A DNA stretch of 64,000 nt from Pararhizobium_B sp963838155 (GCA_963838155.1 CAWIQE010000017.1:62001-126000), one strand, 5' to 3'. Counted from the first letter of the stretch, positions 1 through 8,895 are shown. Program-made: numbers and translations. The notes: generated by a model from the sequence alone, not told the origin.

Positions 1-933
1 GCCGACTTCCTTCGCCAGGAACGGGATCTGGTAGGGGACCACCATGGTCATCTGCGGCGTGAGGCCGAACTGCTTGGCCTGCTGGATCGACAGCACGGCG
101 TCGCGGCCCCAGTTGACGTTGACGATGAACTCGGCGCCCGAATTGGCGATGTTGGTGAGGTACTGGCTGAAGTCCTGGGTACCGAGCGGCGACACCTGGT
201 TGGTCACCATCTTCCACCCGCCGTTCTGGGAAAGATAGTCGTTCACCGACTTCGTGACCGTGTGGCCGTAGGTGTAGTCCGGCGTCATGAACGCGGCCTT
301 GCGGTTCTTGCCGAACTGCTTGATCAGGACCGGCCCGATCGCCGCGGCGGCCGTCTGGCCGTAGAAGCACTGGCGGAAGGAGTAGCGCGTGCAGTCCTTG
401 CCGGTGGTGTCGTTGGAGCCCGAGATCGCGACCAGGTAGAGGATCTTCTCGCGCTCGGCGAACTTGTTGAGCGCCACCGCGACGGCCGACGAGGTCGAGC
501 CGGTCATGGCGATGATCTTGTCTTCGTTGATGAAGCGCTGCTGCTCCTGGACGGCGTTGTTCGGCTTGGCGCCGGAATCGGCGACCGCCAGCTTGACCTG
601 CTTGCCGAGAAGTCCCTTGGAGACCTTCGGCGCGATCTTCTTGATCAGGTCGTTGCCTTCGTTGATGTGCTGGACGGCAAGCTGCATGCCCTTCAGCTCG
701 TCCTCGCCCTGCACCGCATAGGCGCCGGTCCGCGGCACGGTGGCGCCGATGGTGACGGTGTCGCCCTTGCTGCCTTCGGGCCAGGTGCCGAGCGGCTTCT
801 GGTCGGCCGCGAAGACGGGCGTGAACATCGGCGGCAGCATGCTGCTTCCCGCGGCGATGCCCGCACCTGCGAGCAGAACCGACCGTCGAGTCAGGCCCTT
901 GCCGGACTTGGAGTCGGAATTGTGATCGGTCAT
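1..933 (-). CDS. ABC transporter substrate-binding protein, Leu/Ile/Val-urea type (partial)
   Basis: This is the N-terminal ~311 residues of a periplasmic binding protein of the LivK/UrtA-like family, which captures amino acids or amides for an ABC importer; the 3' end lies outside the window. The start is the ATG at 931-933, preceded by a GGGAGGAA ribosome-binding site. The protein opens with a Tat-type signal (TRRSVLLAGAG, cleavage near VFAADQ). The family's first strand (TVTIGATVPRTGAYAVQGED) and the loop ending in a Gly-Ser-Thr-Ser-Ser stretch (AMTGSTSSAVAV) are visible. The substrate cannot be fixed from this part, and the permease and ATPase genes are not in view. Confidence 0.85.
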   Translation of the reverse strand, partial: MTDHNSDSKSGKGLTRRSVLLAGAGIAAGSSMLPPMFTPVFAADQKPLGTWPEGSKGDTVTIGATVPRTGAYAVQGEDELKGMQLAVQHINEGNDLIKKIAPKVSKGLLGKQVKLAVADSGAKPNNAVQEQQRFINEDKIIAMTGSTSSAVAVALNKFAEREKILYLVAISGSNDTTGKDCTRYSFRQCFYGQTAAAAIGPVLIKQFGKNRKAAFMTPDYTYGHTVTKSVNDYLSQNGGWKMVTNQVSPLGTQDFSQYLTNIANSGAEFIVNVNWGRDAVLSIQQAKQFGLTPQMTMVVPYQIPFLAKEVG

Positions 934-1165
934 TTTATTCCTCCCGATTAATTTCTCTTTCCGAAACCCGATCGCCCTTCGCGGTGCTCCTCCTGGAAGG
1001 GTCGAGGCTTCCTGCGGCCAAGGTTGCCCCGGCTGCATGGGCGCCCATTTGGGCCCTCGGGCGGAGGTTCGTCAATTCCACTTTCGTTTCAGACGCCCGG
1101 CCGCCGCAACCACGCCGCAAGCTTCTTGATCCGCCGGATTTTTCCGGTTAGGCATGCCTTGGTGC

Positions 1166-1468
1166 GCGGGCGTGGCGGAACCGGTAGACGCAACGGACTT
1201 GAAGGTTATTGAGTGCCCGCCGGGAAACCGGCGGAGTAGAACTGCTCAAATTCGGGGAAACCTGTGAAATGGCAATCCCGAGCCAAGCCCGGACGGCAGC
1301 GCCGGGAAGGTGTAGAGACTAGACGGGCAGCGCCTGTCCGCGGACGACGCGCATGGCGAAGGTATAGTCCAGACCACGAACGCCGGATCGGCGGCGGCGA
1401 AAGCCGAAGTGGCAAGAAAATCCGTAGGGGGAAACCTCGTGGGGGTTCGAGTCCCCCCGCCCGCACCA
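1166..1468 (+). tRNA. tRNA-Leu(UAA), interrupted by a group I intron
   Basis: Two exons form one tRNA. The 5' exon is 1166-1200 and ends after U34; the 3' exon is 1417-1468 and includes an encoded CCA. The acceptor stem GCGGGCG pairs with CGCCCGC. The anticodon stem ACGGA/TCCGT closes a seven-base loop C-T-T-A-A-A-A, giving anticodon UAA. The long variable arm (AGGGGGAAACCTCGT) and T arm (GGGGGTTCGAGTCCCCC) are typical of leucine tRNA. The insertion position after U34 is the one used by cyanobacterial and plastid tRNA-Leu introns. Confidence 0.95.
1201..1416 (+). ncRNA. self-splicing group I intron in tRNA-Leu(UAA)
   Basis: The 216-nt insertion has group I core features. The exon ends in U and the intron ends in G. 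An internal guide GAGT (1211-1214) can pair with exon bases ACTT (1197-1200), placing a U-G wobble at the 5' splice site. Blocks such as TTCGGGGAAACCTG, GGCAATCCCGAGCCAAGCC and GGAAGGTGTAGAGACTAGACG match, from memory, the conserved core of the Anabaena-type tRNA-Leu intron. No open reading frame for a homing endonuclease fits inside. Subgroup IC3 is likely by this resemblance. Splicing is inferred, not shown. Confidence 0.92.
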
Positions 1469-1500
1469 GCAACCCCAGTGGTCGTAGCCGGACGCGGCGG

Positions 1501-1794
1501 TCAGGGCAGTGCCTTGAAATAGGATTCGACCTTTGCCGACGTGTTGGACGACCGCACGAATTCGATGCCGAGATAGGGGAACTGGATCCAGCGCACTTCG
1601 CCGGGAAGCGAGCCGAGTTCGTCGGTGGCAACCGTCACGAGGCTGCCGACATCGGCCCTAATGTCGAGGCGTAGATAGACGCGCAGGCCTTGCCGGGAGA
1701 GGTCGAGGACCGCTGCGGGCGAGCTTCGACCACGACAGTATGCCGTCGCCCTGATCTTGCAGGGCGTTCGTGGCTCCGCTCGGCGTTCCAGCAT
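1501..1794 (-). CDS. PilZ domain protein
   Basis: This 97-residue protein consists of little more than a PilZ domain, the family that binds cyclic di-GMP and tunes motility, polysaccharide or envelope functions. The N-terminal arginine cluster (ERRAEPRTP) fits the RxxxR half of the ligand motif, and DLSRQGLRV fits the D/NxSxxG half. The ATG at 1794 is chosen; a TTG five codons upstream is an alternative. The gene stands alone between the intron-bearing tRNA and azoR, so its output partner is not indicated. Confidence 0.8.
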   Translation of the reverse strand: MLERRAEPRTPCKIRATAYCRGRSSPAAVLDLSRQGLRVYLRLDIRADVGSLVTVATDELGSLPGEVRWIQFPYLGIEFVRSSNTSAKVESYFKALP

Positions 1795-1945
1795 CTGGCT
1801 GGCGACCAATTCCCTGGCCCTCTCAGCAATTGCGATGCCGGAAGCTTCGCATCACCGTGTAAATTCTCGGTTAAGCATGAGGAAATTCGGAAAACGAAGC
1901 AACCCGCCCGGCGGGCCGGAACGGGTCGCCTTCGGTGTCCGCGGC

Positions 1946-2563
1946 TCAGGCTGCGGCAAGCAGTTCTTCGGTCCGTCCGAGCGCCTTTTCGACGGCCCGT
2001 TCCGCCGCATCCGGCCCGAGGGCGACGCCCTCCACGCGGATGACCTCCACGTCGGTGATGCCGATGAAGCCGAGGACCGTGCGCAGATAGGGATCGGCGT
2101 GGTTCAGGCGGGCGGCCGGTCCCTCCGAATAGACCCCGCCGGAGGCAACGACCAGATAGGCCTTCTTGCCGCGTGCGAGACCCTGCGGGCCGGATTCGGT
2201 GTAGCGGAACGTGCGGCCGGCACGCAGCACGTTGTCGATCCAGGACTTCAGCGTCGACGAGATGCCGAAGTTGATCAAACCGGTGGCGATGACGACGGTG
2301 TCGGCGGCGAGAAGCTCGTCCACCGCCGCGTCGGAGACGTCGACGGCCGACGCTTCCGCGCCGCTGCGCTCCGCTTCCGGCTTGCGGCTGCCTGCGGCGA
2401 AGGCCTCGCCGATGTGGGGAAGCGGATCGGTGTTCAGGTCGCGGTGGACGAACGAGGCCGCCGGATCGTCGGCGCGAAGCCGCCCCACGAGTTCATGCGC
2501 CACCCGGGAAGAAAGCGACGACTCTCCACGCGGACTGGATGTGACGAGGAGGATGTTGCTCAT
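1946..2563 (-). CDS. azoR: FMN-dependent NADH-azoreductase
   Basis: The 205-residue product belongs to the AzoR/AcpD flavodoxin-fold family, which uses NAD(P)H and FMN to reduce quinones and azo compounds in the cytoplasm. The N-terminal phosphate-binding segment (LLVTSSPRGESSLS) and the central segment VIATGLINFGISSTLKSWID are characteristic, and the length matches the family norm of about 200 residues. The gene is divergent from a LysR-type regulator 123 bp away, the usual arrangement for a regulator controlling its neighbour. The natural inducer is unknown. Confidence 0.9.
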   Translation of the reverse strand: MSNILLVTSSPRGESSLSSRVAHELVGRLRADDPAASFVHRDLNTDPLPHIGEAFAAGSRKPEAERSGAEASAVDVSDAAVDELLAADTVVIATGLINFGISSTLKSWIDNVLRAGRTFRYTESGPQGLARGKKAYLVVASGGVYSEGPAARLNHADPYLRTVLGFIGITDVEVIRVEGVALGPDAAERAVEKALGRTEELLAAA

Positions 2564-2686
2564 GGTCTTTGTCCTTCTGACTGCGACGCGTGCCGCGTCG
2601 GTTCATGCCGCAGACTTAGGACTGGACGGCCATCGAAAAAACCGCGAAAATATGCAAGTGACCTATCGAGAAAATAGATAGCATAG
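2564..2686. promoter_or_regulatory. divergent azoR/lysR promoter region with a candidate LysR operator
   Basis: This 123-bp intergenic region must hold both promoters. Its lysR-proximal end is AT-rich and contains the imperfect dyad CTATCGAGAAAATAG followed by ATAG, just upstream of the lysR start. Such a dyad is compatible with a LysR-family binding site, but the assignment is inferred from position and symmetry only. Confidence 0.4.
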
Positions 2687-3604
2687 ATGCAGCCCAACCC
2701 GACCCTGGATCAGCTCCAGATCTTTTACGAAGTGGCGCGCAGCGGCAGCTTCTCCGCGGCCGCCCGCCGGCTCAACCGCACCCAGTCCGTGATCAGCTAC
2801 GCGATCGCCAATCTCGAGGCGCAGCTGGAGGTGAAGCTGTTCGACCGCGATGCGGCACGGGCACCGACCCTGACCGAGGCGGGCAGGGCGATGCTGATCG
2901 ACGCCCGCCGCATGCTGGCGGGCCTTCAGGACATGCGGGCGAGGGCCAAGTGCCTGAAGGCCGGCCTGGAAGCCGAGCTCCGTCTTGCCATCGACGTGAC
3001 GATCTCCAGCCCCGCGCTCGTATCGGTGCTGAAGGCGTTCGAAACGGAATTCCCGACGGTGGCGCTGCATCTGCAGGCCGGCGCGCTCGGCGTGGTGGCG
3101 GATCTTGTCGCGGGCGGCGCCGCGGACATCGGCATCGGCGGGGTCCCGAACCTCCTGGACGATCTCCTTGTCACCGAGCAGATCGGGGCCACCCGAATGT
3201 TTCCGGTCGCGGCTCCGGGACATCCGCTGGCGGGCATGAAGGGGCCGGTACCGCTGAAGGAGGTGCGCGAGCATACCCAGCTCGTCGTCACGGACCTGAC
3301 CGACCGGACGCGCGGAAGGGACTTCAACGTCTATGCCTACAATATCTGGCGCACCACCGACCTCGGCATGAAGCATACGCTTCTCAAGGCGGGGCTCGGA
3401 TGGGGCGGCCTGCCGGAACTGCTGGCGCATGGCGACCTCGCCGCCGGCCGGCTCGTGCGGCTCGATCTCGAACCCTATCCGGAAACCGACTACCCGCTGC
3501 TCGCCATCACGGCGGCCGCGAGCCATCCGGGCCCCGCCGGCGCGTGGCTCATCGAACGGTTCCGGCAGAGCCTTCGCGCCTGCACGGGGGTGATGGCGAC
3601 ATAG
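2687..3604 (+). CDS. LysR family transcriptional regulator
   Basis: The 305-residue protein has a typical LysR layout. Residues 1-65 form the winged helix-turn-helix (LDQLQIFYEVARSGSFSAAA, then RRLNRTQSVISYAIANLE), and the remainder forms the two-lobed effector domain. The ATG at 2687 is at the family's normal distance from the first helix. It diverges from azoR, which is its probable target. The inducer-binding domain gives no clear ligand signature. It converges with the DUF1801 gene with a 10-bp gap. Confidence 0.92.
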   Translation: MQPNPTLDQLQIFYEVARSGSFSAAARRLNRTQSVISYAIANLEAQLEVKLFDRDAARAPTLTEAGRAMLIDARRMLAGLQDMRARAKCLKAGLEAELRLAIDVTISSPALVSVLKAFETEFPTVALHLQAGALGVVADLVAGGAADIGIGGVPNLLDDLLVTEQIGATRMFPVAAPGHPLAGMKGPVPLKEVREHTQLVVTDLTDRTRGRDFNVYAYNIWRTTDLGMKHTLLKAGLGWGGLPELLAHGDLAAGRLVRLDLEPYPETDYPLLAITAAASHPGPAGAWLIERFRQSLRACTGVMAT

Positions 3605-3614
3605 CCCGCCGGGC

Positions 3615-4013
3615 TCAGCCCTTCTTTTCGGACGCGTTCAGCGCCGCGGCGGCGCGGAGGAGGTCTTTCAGGGCCTCCTCGTCGATGGTGTCGCCCTCGC
3701 GAAAGTCGATCGCACGCCGGGTATTGCCGTCCAGGCTTGCGTTGAACAGGCGCGACGGGTCCTCCAGGGAAGCGCCCTTGGCAAACGTCATCTTGACGAC
3801 GCTCTTGTAGGTTTCGCCGGTGCAGATCATCCCGTCGCGATACCAGACCGGCACGCCGCGCCACTTCCAGTCCTCCGTGACGTCGGGGAGCGCTTGCTTT
3901 ATCAGCGCGCGCAGCCGCGCCAGCATCTCGCCCCGCCAATCGCCGAGTTCGGCGATGCGCCCGTCGATCGACCGGGAAGCGGTTGAACCCGGTCCTGCGG
4001 CACCTTCCTGCAT
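3615..4013 (-). CDS. DUF1801 (YdhG-like) domain protein
   Basis: The 132-residue protein carries the DUF1801 fold, which resembles the iron-chaperone-like YdhG group. Features seen are LRALIKQALPDVTEDWKW, then WYRDGMICTGETYKS and the TFAKGASL segment. The start ATG at 4013 has a good site (GAGGAGACGCAGCC). About 35 residues precede the domain and are of low complexity. Its biochemical role is not established for the family and no operon partner is evident. Confidence 0.8.
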   Translation of the reverse strand: MQEGAAGPGSTASRSIDGRIAELGDWRGEMLARLRALIKQALPDVTEDWKWRGVPVWYRDGMICTGETYKSVVKMTFAKGASLEDPSRLFNASLDGNTRRAIDFREGDTIDEEALKDLLRAAAALNASEKKG

Positions 4014-4092
4014 GGCTGCGTCTCCTCTCGTGGACCATTCAGGATTTCAATCGATCCCGGCGGGAAGTCAAGCGCGGCGGTCGCGACGGTCC

Positions 4093-6099
4093 CTACAGCC
4101 TGATGCGGAACCGCACGAACCCGTCCGGGCCGGCGCCGAGCGGCTCCAAGTCCAGTCCCTCGAGCTGGTCGGCGTAGCGCATGCCGCCCGGACCGGTGTC
4201 GAAGACGGCCGTGGCGTTCGGCACCGCCGCGAGTTTCCAGTTTCCGTCGGCGGACGGGTTGACCGTTCCGCCCTGGACGATGAAGCGAACCAGCACGTCC
4301 CGGTTCGTGTCGGGCGCCCTCAGGACGATCCTTTCGCCCGAGATCCCCGGGAAATTGCCCCCGCCGCCGGCCCGGTAGTCGTTGGTCGCCACGATGAAAT
4401 TCTGTTCCGGGTCAATGTCTTGTCCCGAGTACCTCAGATTTCTTATCCGACTGGCGTCGGGATCGAGGAGCCGTCCGTCCGGGTCGTATCTCGCCGGCCG
4501 GGAAACGTCGATCTCGTATGTGACGCCGTCGACGATGTCGAAATTATAGGAGGGAAAGGCCGGATCGATCAGCTCCGCGTCCTGCGCCCCCGGCTCGACG
4601 CGCCGGAAGATGCCGGCAGACATTTCCAGCCATTCCTTCACCTCGGCACCTGTGATCAGCACGGCACGGACCGTATTCGGGTAGAGATAGAGGTCCGCGA
4701 CGTTCCGGATGGCGATCGATCCGGTGGCGACGTCCGTGTAGTAGTCCGCCCCCGACCGGCCGCCGCACTTGAACGGCGCCGCGGCGGACAGAAGCGGAAG
4801 ACCCTCGTACTCGCCCCCCTTCAGCAGCTGCCGGACGTACCAGAGCTGCGCATTCGAGACGATCTGGACGGACGGATCGTCGGCGACGAGGGCGAAATAG
4901 GAGTGGAGCGGCGCGGAGGTCTTCCCGACCGGAGTGCGCACATAGGCGAGCGTCTTGCGGTGATCGGACGCCACGGTCGCGGCGACCTTCCTCCGGGTTC
5001 CGACGAGGGGGATGACGAGGCGTCCCCTGCGCTCGTAGATCGGGCGGGCCTCGGACGCGGAGTCGACGATCGTCCAGCGTCCCCCGTCATGTTGGAGCAT
5101 CAGGTCGACGATGCCGACATGGGAGCCCCAGAAGCCGGCCATGACGGCGGGCTTGCCGTGCAGCGTGCCGCGCGCGGGGTCGACGCCCGGGATGTTGAGG
5201 AAATCTCTCGATCCCGGGAAGACCAGATGCTGGTGCCCGGTCATGATCGCGTCTATTCCTTCGACCGTCGCCAGATGGAGCGAGGCGTTTTCCATGCCCG
5301 CTTCGCTGCCCGGGGCGATGCCCGAATGGGAGAGGGCGACGACGATGTCCGCGCCGTCTTCCCGCATTTGCGGGACCCAGGCCCGGGCCGCCTGGACGAT
5401 GTCGCGCACCATCGCCTTGCCGGCCAGGTAGCGCGCGTCCCAGACCATGATCTGCGGCGGGACGAAGCCGATCAACCCGACCCGCACGGTGCGCGAACGC
5501 CCGGCGCCGTCCCGCAGCATCTTCCGTACGATGGTGTAGGGCTTCAGGAACAGGTCGTCCCGGCACGGGTCGGCCGCGAGGCTGCCCCGGGTCAGGTTCG
5601 CGCAGACGACGGGGAAGGTCGCCCCGCCGAGCACCTGGAACATGAAGTCGAGACCGTAGTTGAATTCGTGATTGCCGAGCGTGGAACACGCATAGTCGAG
5701 CGCATTCATGGCCTTGACGATCGGATGGATGCCGCCGTCGCGCAGTCCTTGGCGATAGGCGGCGAAATCGCCCATCGGATTGCCCTGCAGGAAGTCGCCG
5801 TTGTCGACCAGCATGGCGTTGCGGGCCCCGGCGCGGAGGTCCTCGATCAGGCTGGCCGTCCGGGCCAGCCCCATCGTCTCGTTCTGCCGATCGGCATAAT
5901 AGTCGTAGGGCAGCACCGCGACATGGAGATCGGTGGTCTCCATGATGCGCAGATGCGCCTGTCCGGCCGCCGCGCGCGACGAGAAGGGGTGGAGCGCGAT
6001 CTGCGCGCCCGATGTGGCTGCGCCGCTCAAAAGCGCCCTGCGGAATACGGGAGGAAAACGGAGCGAATCGCCATGGGCCATTGTCGCCGTCGTTTGCAT
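4093..6099 (-). CDS. cpdB: 2',3'-cyclic-nucleotide 2'-phosphodiesterase/3'-nucleotidase
   Basis: About 668 residues match the CpdB family of periplasmic bimetallic nucleotidases, which salvage nucleosides from 2',3'-cyclic nucleotides. The metallophosphatase domain shows ETTDLHVAVLPYDYY, VDNGDFLQGNP, LGNHEFNYGLD, ALSHSGIAPGSE and TGHQHLVFPG, that is, the D-x-H, GD, GNHE and GHxH metal ligands. A C-terminal nucleotide-binding domain follows (VATNDYRAGGGGNFPG). A Tat-like leader (FRRALLSGAATSG) fits export. The ATG at 6099 is used; a GTG at 6120 and an ATG at 6081 are alternatives and none has a strong ribosome-binding site. Confidence 0.92.
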   Translation of the reverse strand: MQTTATMAHGDSLRFPPVFRRALLSGAATSGAQIALHPFSSRAAAGQAHLRIMETTDLHVAVLPYDYYADRQNETMGLARTASLIEDLRAGARNAMLVDNGDFLQGNPMGDFAAYRQGLRDGGIHPIVKAMNALDYACSTLGNHEFNYGLDFMFQVLGGATFPVVCANLTRGSLAADPCRDDLFLKPYTIVRKMLRDGAGRSRTVRVGLIGFVPPQIMVWDARYLAGKAMVRDIVQAARAWVPQMREDGADIVVALSHSGIAPGSEAGMENASLHLATVEGIDAIMTGHQHLVFPGSRDFLNIPGVDPARGTLHGKPAVMAGFWGSHVGIVDLMLQHDGGRWTIVDSASEARPIYERRGRLVIPLVGTRRKVAATVASDHRKTLAYVRTPVGKTSAPLHSYFALVADDPSVQIVSNAQLWYVRQLLKGGEYEGLPLLSAAAPFKCGGRSGADYYTDVATGSIAIRNVADLYLYPNTVRAVLITGAEVKEWLEMSAGIFRRVEPGAQDAELIDPAFPSYNFDIVDGVTYEIDVSRPARYDPDGRLLDPDASRIRNLRYSGQDIDPEQNFIVATNDYRAGGGGNFPGISGERIVLRAPDTNRDVLVRFIVQGGTVNPSADGNWKLAAVPNATAVFDTGPGGMRYADQLEGLDLEPLGAGPDGFVRFRIRL

Positions 6100-6229
6100 C
6101 TTCCGCAAGAAATGCCGCACTGGCGTTTATCAGTGCGCGAAAGCCGGCGGGGCGCGGAACGCTTATTTTCCGCGCCTTCTCGGCGAAGCAGGCTTTGCGA
6201 GGCGAATGGCAACGTGCTAGCAAGATGGA

Positions 6230-6535
6230 ATGAATTCGTTTCTCAGCAGGATTTTCGGTGGGCGCCGCGGCGGAGAGCCGGCCTCTTCCTCGCATGACTC
6301 CGAGACCTACAAGGACTGCACGATCACGCCCACCCCGATGCGCGAGGGTTCGCAGTGGCGCATCGCCGGCACGATCATGAAGGTGGTGGACGGCGAAACG
6401 AAGGAACGGACCTTCATCCGGGCCGACCTCTTCAGCTCGGCCGACGAATGCGCCAACTTCACGATTCGCAAGGCCCGGCAGATCATCGACCAGAACCCGG
6501 CACTTTTTGCCGGCGGTGCGACCGGCACCGCCTGA
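6230..6535 (+). CDS. HlyU family protein
   Basis: The 101-residue product matches the short HlyU family found across alphaproteobacteria (YKDCTITPTPMREGSQWRIAG, then TIRKARQIIDQ). Despite the name, this family is distinct from the ArsR-type HlyU of Vibrio and its role is not established. The start ATG at 6230 directly follows AAGATGGA. It diverges from cpdB across 130 bp and is followed by a VOC-family gene on the same strand. Confidence 0.8.
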   Translation: MNSFLSRIFGGRRGGEPASSSHDSETYKDCTITPTPMREGSQWRIAGTIMKVVDGETKERTFIRADLFSSADECANFTIRKARQIIDQNPALFAGGATGTA

Positions 6536-6627
6536 CGACTCGCCGCTGCCGGCGCTCTTCCGACATCCGCCGCATTTCGGTCCGACAGTCGGCGGCCCGG
6601 CGTGGCCGAAACCAGGAGAGAGCCAGG

Positions 6628-7044
6628 ATGATCGTACAGCCCTACATTTTCTTCGAAGGTCGCGCCGAGGAGGCGCTGGAGTTCTACAAGTCGGCGCTCG
6701 GCGCGGAAGTCGTCTCGGTCATGCGCTTTTCGGAGGTGCCCGACGAGGAGGCGCGGCGTTCGGCACCCCCCGGTTCCGATAACAAGATCATGCACATGGC
6801 CTTCCGGGTCGGCGAAACGATGGTGCTCGGATCCGACGGCTACGTCCGGGGTCAGCCCGACTTCAAGGGTTTCGGCCTTGCCCTCAGCACGCGCGATGCG
6901 CCCGAGGCGGAAAGCGTGTTTTCGGCCTTGTCGGACGGCGGATCGGTTTCCATGCCGCTGGCGGAAACCTTTTTTTCTCCCCGGTTCGGAATGGTCAACG
7001 ACAGATTCGGCGTGCTGTGGATGGTGATGGTCGACGCAAGCTGA
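6628..7044 (+). CDS. VOC family protein, PhnB-like glyoxalase fold
   Basis: The 138-residue protein belongs to the PhnB/3-demethylubiquinone-methyltransferase-like branch of the vicinal oxygen chelate superfamily (YIFFEGRAEEALEFYKSALG, then KIMHMAFRVGETMVLGSD and FGVLWMVMV). The ATG at 6628 follows AGGAGAGAGCCAGG. Members bind small substrates and sometimes a metal, but function varies and the genomic context gives no specific hint. It converges with lrp with a 9-bp gap. Confidence 0.88.
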   Translation: MIVQPYIFFEGRAEEALEFYKSALGAEVVSVMRFSEVPDEEARRSAPPGSDNKIMHMAFRVGETMVLGSDGYVRGQPDFKGFGLALSTRDAPEAESVFSALSDGGSVSMPLAETFFSPRFGMVNDRFGVLWMVMVDAS

Positions 7045-7053
7045 GCCTGCGCG

Positions 7054-7527
7054 TCACGCGCGTGCAGGGTCGATGCCGATGTTGGGACGGTCGATGACCT
7101 CTCGGAGCGCGAAGGACGAGTTGATCTTCACGACGTGGGGAAAGGCGGAGAGCCAATCCTTGTGGATGCGCTCGTAGTCGGCAAGGTCCCGCGCTGCGAT
7201 CCTGAGGATGTAGTCGTATTCGCCCGACATCAGGTAGCAGGACAGGACGTTCGGACAGAGCTTCACGGCAGTCTCGAACTCCGCCAAAGTCTTCGCGAAC
7301 TGGCCGGAGAGCGAAATATGCACGATCGCGGTCATCCGGTAGTCGAGCGCCGCATTGGAAAGGCGCGCGTGGTAGCCCCGTATGACGCCGCTCTTTTCCA
7401 GGAGGTCGAGCCGCCGCGAACAGGCCGAGGCCGAGAGCCCGACCGCTTGGGCGAGGTCCGAATTCGAGATGCGGCCGTTGTCCTGAAGCGTGTTCAGGAT
7501 CGCGATATCTATTGTGTCTAGCCGCAT
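7054..7527 (-). CDS. Lrp/AsnC family regulator, probable regulator of ald
   Basis: The 157-residue protein has an N-terminal helix-turn-helix (TIDIAILNTLQDNGRISNSD, LSASACSRRLDLLEKSGVI) and a C-terminal RAM ligand-binding domain (the segment MSGEYDYILRI). The ATG at 7527 begins the canonical MRLDTID start. It is divergent from alanine dehydrogenase. In related bacteria the adjacent Lrp-type protein (AldR-like) controls ald in response to alanine, so this is the likely role here, by analogy. Confidence 0.9.
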   Translation of the reverse strand: MRLDTIDIAILNTLQDNGRISNSDLAQAVGLSASACSRRLDLLEKSGVIRGYHARLSNAALDYRMTAIVHISLSGQFAKTLAEFETAVKLCPNVLSCYLMSGEYDYILRIAARDLADYERIHKDWLSAFPHVVKINSSFALREVIDRPNIGIDPARA

Positions 7528-7689
7528 CGTACGCCGTTCCTTCGAAGAATTGGCAGTTTTGCGCAAAAATAATTGAAAAACGATATGCCCTCAACGGGAC
7601 TTTGCAAGGACATTCCGCACCACCTGTGGTCGAATTGGAGCATGACGCCGCAAGGGTGCGGCGCGGATCGAACACGGAGGAGAAAGACG

Positions 7690-8808
7690 ATGCGTGTTGG
7701 CTGCCCCAAGGAAATCAAGAACCATGAATATCGCGTCGGCCTGACGCCGGGTTCCGTGCGCGAGTACGTCGCCCACGGCCATGACGTCATCGTCGAGACG
7801 AAGGCGGGCGCGGGGATCGGCGCCGACGATGCGGCCTACGCCGCCGCGGGCGCCAAGGTCGTCGACACGGCGAAGGAGGTGTTCGACCGGTCGGACATGA
7901 TCGTGAAGGTCAAGGAGCCGCAGCCGTCCGAGTGGGTCCAGCTCCGCGAAGGCCAGCTCCTCTACACCTATCTGCACCTCGCGCCGGATCCGGAGCAGAC
8001 CAGGGGGCTGGTCGAGTCCGGCGTCACGGCGGTCGCATACGAGACCGTGACGGACGACCGCGGCGGCCTTCCGCTGCTGGCGCCGATGTCCGAGGTCGCC
8101 GGCCGGCTTTCGATCCAGGCGGGCGCCACCGCCCTGCAGAAGGCGAATGGCGGTCGCGGCATCCTGCTCGGCGGCGTGCCGGGCGTGCTGCCGGCGAAGG
8201 TGGCAGTGATCGGCGGGGGCGTGGTCGGCCTCAATGCGGCGAAGATGGCCGTGGGCCTCGGTGCCGACGTCACCATTCTCGACCGTTCCATTCCGCGTCT
8301 GCGGCAGCTCGACGACATCTTCAACGGTCGCGTGCATACGCGCTATTCGACGATCGAGGCGCTGGAAGAGGAAGTGTTCTCTGCGGACGTCGTCGTCGGG
8401 GCGGTCCTCATTCCGGGCGCCGCCGCGCCGAAGCTCGTCACCCGCGACATGCTTTCGGGCATGAAGAAGGGTGCCGTCATCGTCGACGTCGCGATCGACC
8501 AGGGCGGCTGTTTCGAGACCTCGCGGGCCACGACCCATTCCGAGCCGACCTACGAGGTCGAGGGCATCGTGCACTATTGCGTCGCGAACATGCCGGGCGC
8601 CGTTCCGGTCACGTCCGCCCATGCGCTCAACAATGCGACGTTGCACTACGGGTTGCAGCTTGCCGATCGCGGCATCGCTGCGATCGCCGAGGACCAGCAC
8701 CTGCGCGCGGGCCTCAACGTCCACAAGGGCCGCGTCACCAACAAGGCGGTCGCGGAAGCCCTGGGCTACGAGGCGGCTCGTCCGGAAGCGATCCTCAAGG
8801 TCGCCTGA
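7690..8808 (+). CDS. ald: alanine dehydrogenase
   Basis: The 372-residue enzyme catalyses reversible NAD-dependent oxidative deamination of L-alanine to pyruvate and ammonia. Seen are MRVGCPKEIKNHEYRVGLTP with the substrate Arg/Lys residues, the NAD-binding glycine motif VIGGGVVGLNAAKMAVGLGA, and VDVAIDQGGCFETSRATTHS. The length equals the family norm. The ATG at 7690 follows a GGAGGAGA site. Control by the divergent Lrp regulator is inferred. It is followed by a strong hairpin. Confidence 0.96.
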   Translation: MRVGCPKEIKNHEYRVGLTPGSVREYVAHGHDVIVETKAGAGIGADDAAYAAAGAKVVDTAKEVFDRSDMIVKVKEPQPSEWVQLREGQLLYTYLHLAPDPEQTRGLVESGVTAVAYETVTDDRGGLPLLAPMSEVAGRLSIQAGATALQKANGGRGILLGGVPGVLPAKVAVIGGGVVGLNAAKMAVGLGADVTILDRSIPRLRQLDDIFNGRVHTRYSTIEALEEEVFSADVVVGAVLIPGAAAPKLVTRDMLSGMKKGAVIVDVAIDQGGCFETSRATTHSEPTYEVEGIVHYCVANMPGAVPVTSAHALNNATLHYGLQLADRGIAAIAEDQHLRAGLNVHKGRVTNKAVAEALGYEAARPEAILKVA

Positions 8809-8828
8809 CGTCGCCGCATCCGATGGTG

Positions 8829-8854
8829 CGCGCCGCCGGACATCCGGCGGCGCG
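8829..8854 (+). terminator. perfect 12-bp inverted repeat downstream of ald
   Basis: CGCGCCGCCGGA is followed by a two-base spacer and its exact reverse complement, 20 bases after the ald stop codon. There is no T-run, so it is either a terminator that does not depend on one or an mRNA 3'-end stabiliser. Confidence 0.5.
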
Positions 8855-8895
8855 TTCGCGCGCTGGGGCCATGGCCCGATGGGCGAGGGGTGGGG

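Noticed and set aside
3820..6297. Long plus-strand open frame of 825 codons antisense to cpdB
   Set aside because: It is an overlap artefact of high-GC coding DNA. The minus strand encodes a full CpdB with all metal motifs, and the plus frame is Arg/Asp/Gly-rich without any domain.
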